Source of the DNA: Cavia porcellus | Lineage: Eukaryota > Chordata > Mammalia > Rodentia > Caviidae | NCBI RefSeq assembly: GCF_034190915.1 | Contig: NW_026947487.1 | Coordinates: 120,861,201-120,925,200, forward strand | Direction: 5' to 3' | Length of the DNA stretch: 64,000 nt | Shown: piece by piece, positions 59,760 to 64,000 of the stretch | Layout of the letters: the number at the start of each line of letters is the position of its first letter | Numbering within the stretch: the first letter of the stretch is position 1 | Notes under the pieces: generated by a model | Database searches by the model: none | The model's input: the letters and a program-made list of their open reading frames with translations, nothing else | What the model was told of the DNA's origin: nothing | Position numbers and translations under genes: made by a program

Positions 59760-62175
59760 TAAGAATTACAGCAGAAATCTCACCCAATGGCATGGGAGCA
59801 GGAGATGATGATGGACATAATCAAAGTGCTGAGGAAGAGGCAAGGAGGGAAGAAGAACTAAGATGTATTATGTACATGTACCAACTCCCCATGATAAATG
59901 TAACCATGTGCTAATAAAAATAGGCTTAAAAGTAAAGATAAATTAATAAAGTATTGGAAAACCCCTAACTACAAATTTCTATACCTAGCAAAGATATCTT
60001 CGAAATAGTGAAGGCAAAAATCAAAATATGTTCAGTTATACAAAAGTTGACATAATTTATTTCCAGAAGATCCAGAAGACCAGAAATCTTAAAGTTCTTC
60101 AAACTGAAGGAAAATGATATCATACAGAAATTTGGATCTGTACAAAAATATTTTATATCTCTAGAAATGGATAAAATGAAGACAAATATAAAAACACCAT
60201 AAAGATTATCGTCTGAGTAAACCAAAAATGGTAGCGTTGTAGGTTTATCACATGTGGAAGCATAAACACACACAACATAGGGACTGGTAGGACTCAAAGT
60301 GTGTTTTTGCAAGGCAGCTAAATTCATGAACTGTGTCACTTATACAGCTGTGTTTATCAAAATTTACACACATGTGCATTAAAATGGTACATTTTATTGC
60401 TTCAAATTGTACTTCAGCCAGGTGTGGTGGCACACATGAGGTGGATTCATGAACAACAATATAGGAATCCAAGCAGCCAAACTGGGAGTGACACATGGGG
60501 AGAGGGTTCCATTCATTATCTGTTCAAATTGCAAGTGACTCTAAGTGTCTTCAATGGGCAGCAAACAGAGCCCTTGACTACTTCCCATCTCCAGATCAAG
60601 ACCCCAAGGTGGGCACCCTCTTCCTCCCCAGCCTCCATCCCATGTGCCGTCTGCTTGGTTTTCTCCCTTCATGATGGCCCCACTCTGGGCCTTGCCACGG
60701 AAGTGTATCATCCTTCCTCTGGATCCTCTCTCTGTCCAGGGTCAGCTACACTCGGCCCCAACATCTTCAGCCACTAAACCAGAAATCTTCAGCACCTGTC
60801 CCAGACTCCTCCCTCCTAGCTGTCCCAGGTTCCCTGTCTGAGACCAAGCACCGCCTGGCTTTCTCTGACATCCTTTGGGATCTGTGGCTTTTTATCATTA
60901 TCCCAGAATAAACCTAGAGCACAAAACACAACCTCTCACATTTCTGCTCTTTTTCCTGGACCCCTGAGCAGTGGCCCCCCTACTGGTTATAGGAAGCACA
61001 ACAAAGAGCCATTCAGGGGACTCTGGGCCAGGGAAACTGGAACTCACTCGCAATTCACTGCAAATGGTGTGCGTGGCATCCCTGGGGAGAAGTTGACCTG
61101 TTTTTGAATGTGGAACGGACTTAGCAAGGCCCAGGAAGCTGAGCTCTCCACTCCCCATAAGTGAAGTGGTCCCACACTGTCTAGGAGAGGGACATCAGAG
61201 GCCTCTGCTTGAACATTGTCTCTGTGCTTGACTCACTGCAGATTCTATGCACCGCCCCCCTGGGTGTGGCACATATTCTTGTTACACTGCCAGGGACTCT
61301 GCAGTCCTGTGCTGCTGGATCACAGAACCCTGGAACATCTGTGATTGTAGCCACAGAACACTTGGATCTGCTTTTCTCACTCACCCTTTTAGCCTTTAGG
61401 AACCTAAAATTAGGACTATCTCATCTCTACGTCTGCAGACGCTCACAAGTAAACATCCTGAGGTTTTTGGTCTGTTCTAGTCCCAGACAACTGTTGCTCT
61501 GTAATGATGCCACTATAAGGTGATGATTTACAGTTTCCCTAGGCGTTCTCATGAGTATTTTTTCAAAGTAACAAAAAGAACATGGAAAAAAATCACAACC
61601 AGTGGAGTTCCTGGTGTGCACTGAGCATGGGTGACTCTTGCCTACCTGGAATGGCCGTGTTTGTTCCCTTATGTGGCTCTGGCTTCCCCTAGGAGCAGAG
61701 GGGCAAGTCTTCCCCAGGCTGAGACAGCAATGCCCATTCTCTATGAACAAAAAGAGTGGACAGCACCAGAAGATAAATATGTGTGTCTTTGCAAGTATGA
61801 TAACTTAACATAGTCATTACCCAAACCAAGCACTGGTGGATTAATCACTGAACTAAACAATTCAGGTCTGTCCTCAAGCAGAATGGCATAGTCACTATCC
61901 CCCAGGGCAATTTCCCAGCCTTCTAGAAATAAATATACTACAGATGATCACATAACTGTGGAAATAGTCTTGGCCCAAAGCCTTTCAAGCTGGGTTAATG
62001 ATTGACCTATAGCAATTTCTACTGCAGTGTACTGTTGAGTTTCTTATTAACAGCTGGAAATAAACTATGATTTCTGAAATCCTCCTGACAAGTTCAAGTT
62101 ATGAAAGAACCAATATTCCTTCAATAAAGTGTTTTACCCCTGGTGTCATTTTCTCAACTGGGTGAAAATGCTTGT
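59760..62175. other. Intergenic sequence without recognised genes
   Basis: About 2.4 kb upstream of FANCA. Open frames here are short and show no homology I know. A B1-like fragment may start near 60415. Confidence 0.5.
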
Positions 62176-62405
62176 CTTTTTTTTTTTTTTCGGTACTGGG
62201 GTAAATTGTGCTTGCCAGGCAGGCACTTACACCACTGAGCTAAATCCCCAGCCCTGTTTTGTTTTGTTTTGTGACAGGGTCTTGCTCTGTAATTTCATCT
62301 GGACTTGAACTCACTAGGTAGTCCTGGCTGGTCTTGAACTTGCAGCAATCCTCCTGTCTCAGCCTCTTGATGCTGAGATTACAGGCATGTATTACCCTGC
62401 CTGGC
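62176..62405 (-). repeat. Reverse ID-like and B1-like SINE pair
   Basis: ID-like part 62176-62255 ('ctgagctaaatccccagccc'), then a reverse B1-like part ('gtgacagggtcttgctctgt', 'gctgagattacaggcatgta'). Confidence 0.88.
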
Positions 62406-62532
62406 CGTATTTTGACCTTGACTTCAGTTATCAATTGGTGAAATTTGTCACTGTACCAAGCAAGGATCATCAACCATACCAGGGCCCAGCTGTATCTAGC
62501 AGCTTAAAGCACTGGACTGATTTAGTAAGCTT

Positions 62533-62539
62533 TGAATAC

Positions 62540-62574
<35 letters not shown>

Positions 62575-63390
62575 CATTACTCCTTAGTGCTTATTACTTT
62601 TGGGGAGGGGGGGGGAGAATACAGTCATATATGGCAAAACAAAGCTGTCAGTCAATACCAAGGATAGACATAGCACATGGTGTAGAACACAGTACAAGTT
62701 TATCAACTATGGTTATCAACGTTGTCCTTTGTTTCCTTAAAAAGAATTGTCTATCTCATTAGATATTATAAAGTTGGACAAAACAGTAGAGAACAAGACC
62801 AATACAACTTAGGCATTGTAAACATTACAGGACTTCCAAAGAAGACAATAGTCAAACCAGAATGGGTATCTTAGTGAATCTTATTGTCTTCAAAGTAGTT
62901 GCCTATGTCTTCAAACTTGATACTACCATATAGAATGGAACAGAGTCTAATCAGTCAAAACAAGATCGTGGGAGTACTACAGGACTTCAAAACAAGTTAA
63001 TAGGAAATCAAAAAGAGTTATTATTTATATATCCTAATTATTTGAATTTTTTCTTTAATTAAGACAAACATAAGAAATGACTAATTTTTTTAAAACAATA
63101 AGGGGGAGATTGAGATAAAACAGGACATAACAATATAACAATAGAGGTCACAGCATGACTGTTTCAACAACCTAGTACTTCACCACCATATAACCTGACT
63201 TAATAGTAGTTACCATAGTGTCTTTTTCCTTGAAATATTTGGATAAAACTTCATATACTCTAGCTTCAAATATTTTTCAAATCAAGAAGCCCAGAATAAA
63301 GCCTTTCTAATTAATGAGTGAAAACTTTATAAGGCTCCAAGGCCACCTAATGGGGAATCATGATTACCACATATTGAATACATCCTTTTT
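62533..63390 (-). mobile_element. Poly-A-tailed retro-insertion with TSD
   Basis: About 820 bp flanked by ttgaatacatccttttt at 62533-62549 and 63374-63390. A long T run (about 62544-62574) follows the left copy, so the insert is a minus-strand retrocopy with a poly-A tail. Its sequence is AT-rich and codes for nothing I recognise. It may be a LINE 3' end or a retrocopied noncoding RNA. Confidence 0.7.
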
Positions 63391-63918
63391 AAAATCATCT
63401 TTGACAGTTGATCCTTGCTCTCTTGGAACTTCTGCCTTCCTGCTTGATCTCCTGATCTCATGCTAGATGACTGATATCAAGTGCCAGCTTCTACATGTTC
63501 TTGTGTCAAAAAGATTGGCACTAAGTGCAGGGTTTGGCTTGATCTGAGTCAAGCTCAGGAGCTCTGCTCTGCACCTGTGGCTGACAGGTCTTTTCCACAT
63601 GCCTACATGCTCCAACTGATCCAGCCACTTTGCTATCTCCTAGATTCCTACTTCACAAGGTTCCTGCTGTGGCTGCCTCTTTAAATTCCTGTCCTCAGGA
63701 ACCGGTCAGCAGTTCCCAAAATCTGGCCATGGTGGAACTTAGGCAGCTGAACAAGATAGCAATTCACCTGCCCTCTTGGTAAGCACCCCTGGCACAAGTC
63801 TGGAGAACCATTCAGTGGCTCCCGTGAACCTACTGGCTGAAAATCAAACATCTCATCCCATCCCCCTGTTTAGCAATTGAGGGCAGAGGTCTGAGCATGT
63901 CTTGGGAAGATGCCTTGC
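63391..63918. other. Intergenic sequence
   Basis: No gene or repeat recognised between the retro-insertion and the last SINE. Confidence 0.5.
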
Positions 63919-64000
63919 TTTTTTTTTTTTTTTTTTTGTCTTTTTATCGGTACCAGGGATTGAACTCATGCCTGCCTGCTTGCAAGGCAGGCGCTTATGC
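63919..64000 (-). repeat. ID-like SINE, minus, cut by the window end
   Basis: T-run, 'gtctttttatcggtaccagg' and 'gcttgcaaggcaggcgctta'. Its 5' end lies beyond position 64000. Confidence 0.92.

Noticed and set aside
1..64000. CRISPR arrays, operons, bacterial-type promoters
   Set aside because: The sequence is clearly mammalian; periodic signals come from SINE tails and simple repeats.

Overview
This is mammalian genomic DNA. The short interspersed repeats are of rodent type: tRNA-derived ID-like elements and 7SL-derived B1-like elements, together with L1, HAL1-like and MaLR/ERV copies. The most abundant ID-like form carries a 'taccgataaaaaggaaaaagac' style tail, which I associate from memory with castorimorph rodents such as beaver. 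The order is an inference and the species is not proven.

The only gene I can support is FANCA, the Fanconi anaemia complementation group A protein, a core-complex subunit of the crosslink-repair ubiquitin ligase. It lies on the minus strand. The start codon is at 50713-50715 in a CpG-rich promoter, and the gene runs leftward off the window. Exons equivalent to human exons 1 to 40 were placed by homology, with splice sites and reading phase checked at every junction. Exons 41-43 lie beyond position 1. Most exon lengths equal the human ones as I remember them. All differences are in-frame (exons 1, 3, 4, 11, 21, 25, 32, 33, 34), so the gene looks intact. Two introns (16 and 37) use GC donors. 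Exon 3 is strongly diverged and its acceptor is uncertain. A B1-like SINE abuts the exon 5 donor, leaving only four intronic bases before its A-tail.

Introns are filled with repeats. Intron 31 (5.7-9.8 kb) holds an old HAL1/L1-type ORF1 relic split by a MaLR LTR, plus L1 pieces. Intron 30 (9.9-17.0 kb) holds an old L1 into which a much better preserved ORF1-only, HAL1-like LINE is inserted (about 11.46-14.42 kb), with a GC-rich 5' region and a duplicated 3' module. Intron 20 holds a possible processed pseudogene, intron 11 a Tigger-like DNA transposon and intron 29 an L2 tail.

Right of 51 kb I find no protein-coding gene. The region holds a sense-oriented ERV LTR about 1 kb upstream of FANCA, ERV solo LTRs near 58.4 and 59.2 kb, an MLT1-type LTR at 54.2 kb, L1 fragments, a poly-A-tailed retro-insertion with target-site duplication at 62.5-63.4 kb, and a tiny retrocopy of a tRNA-Ile(UAU) 5' half with target-site duplication at 52.7 kb. 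SPIRE2, the expected upstream neighbour, was not seen and may begin beyond the window.
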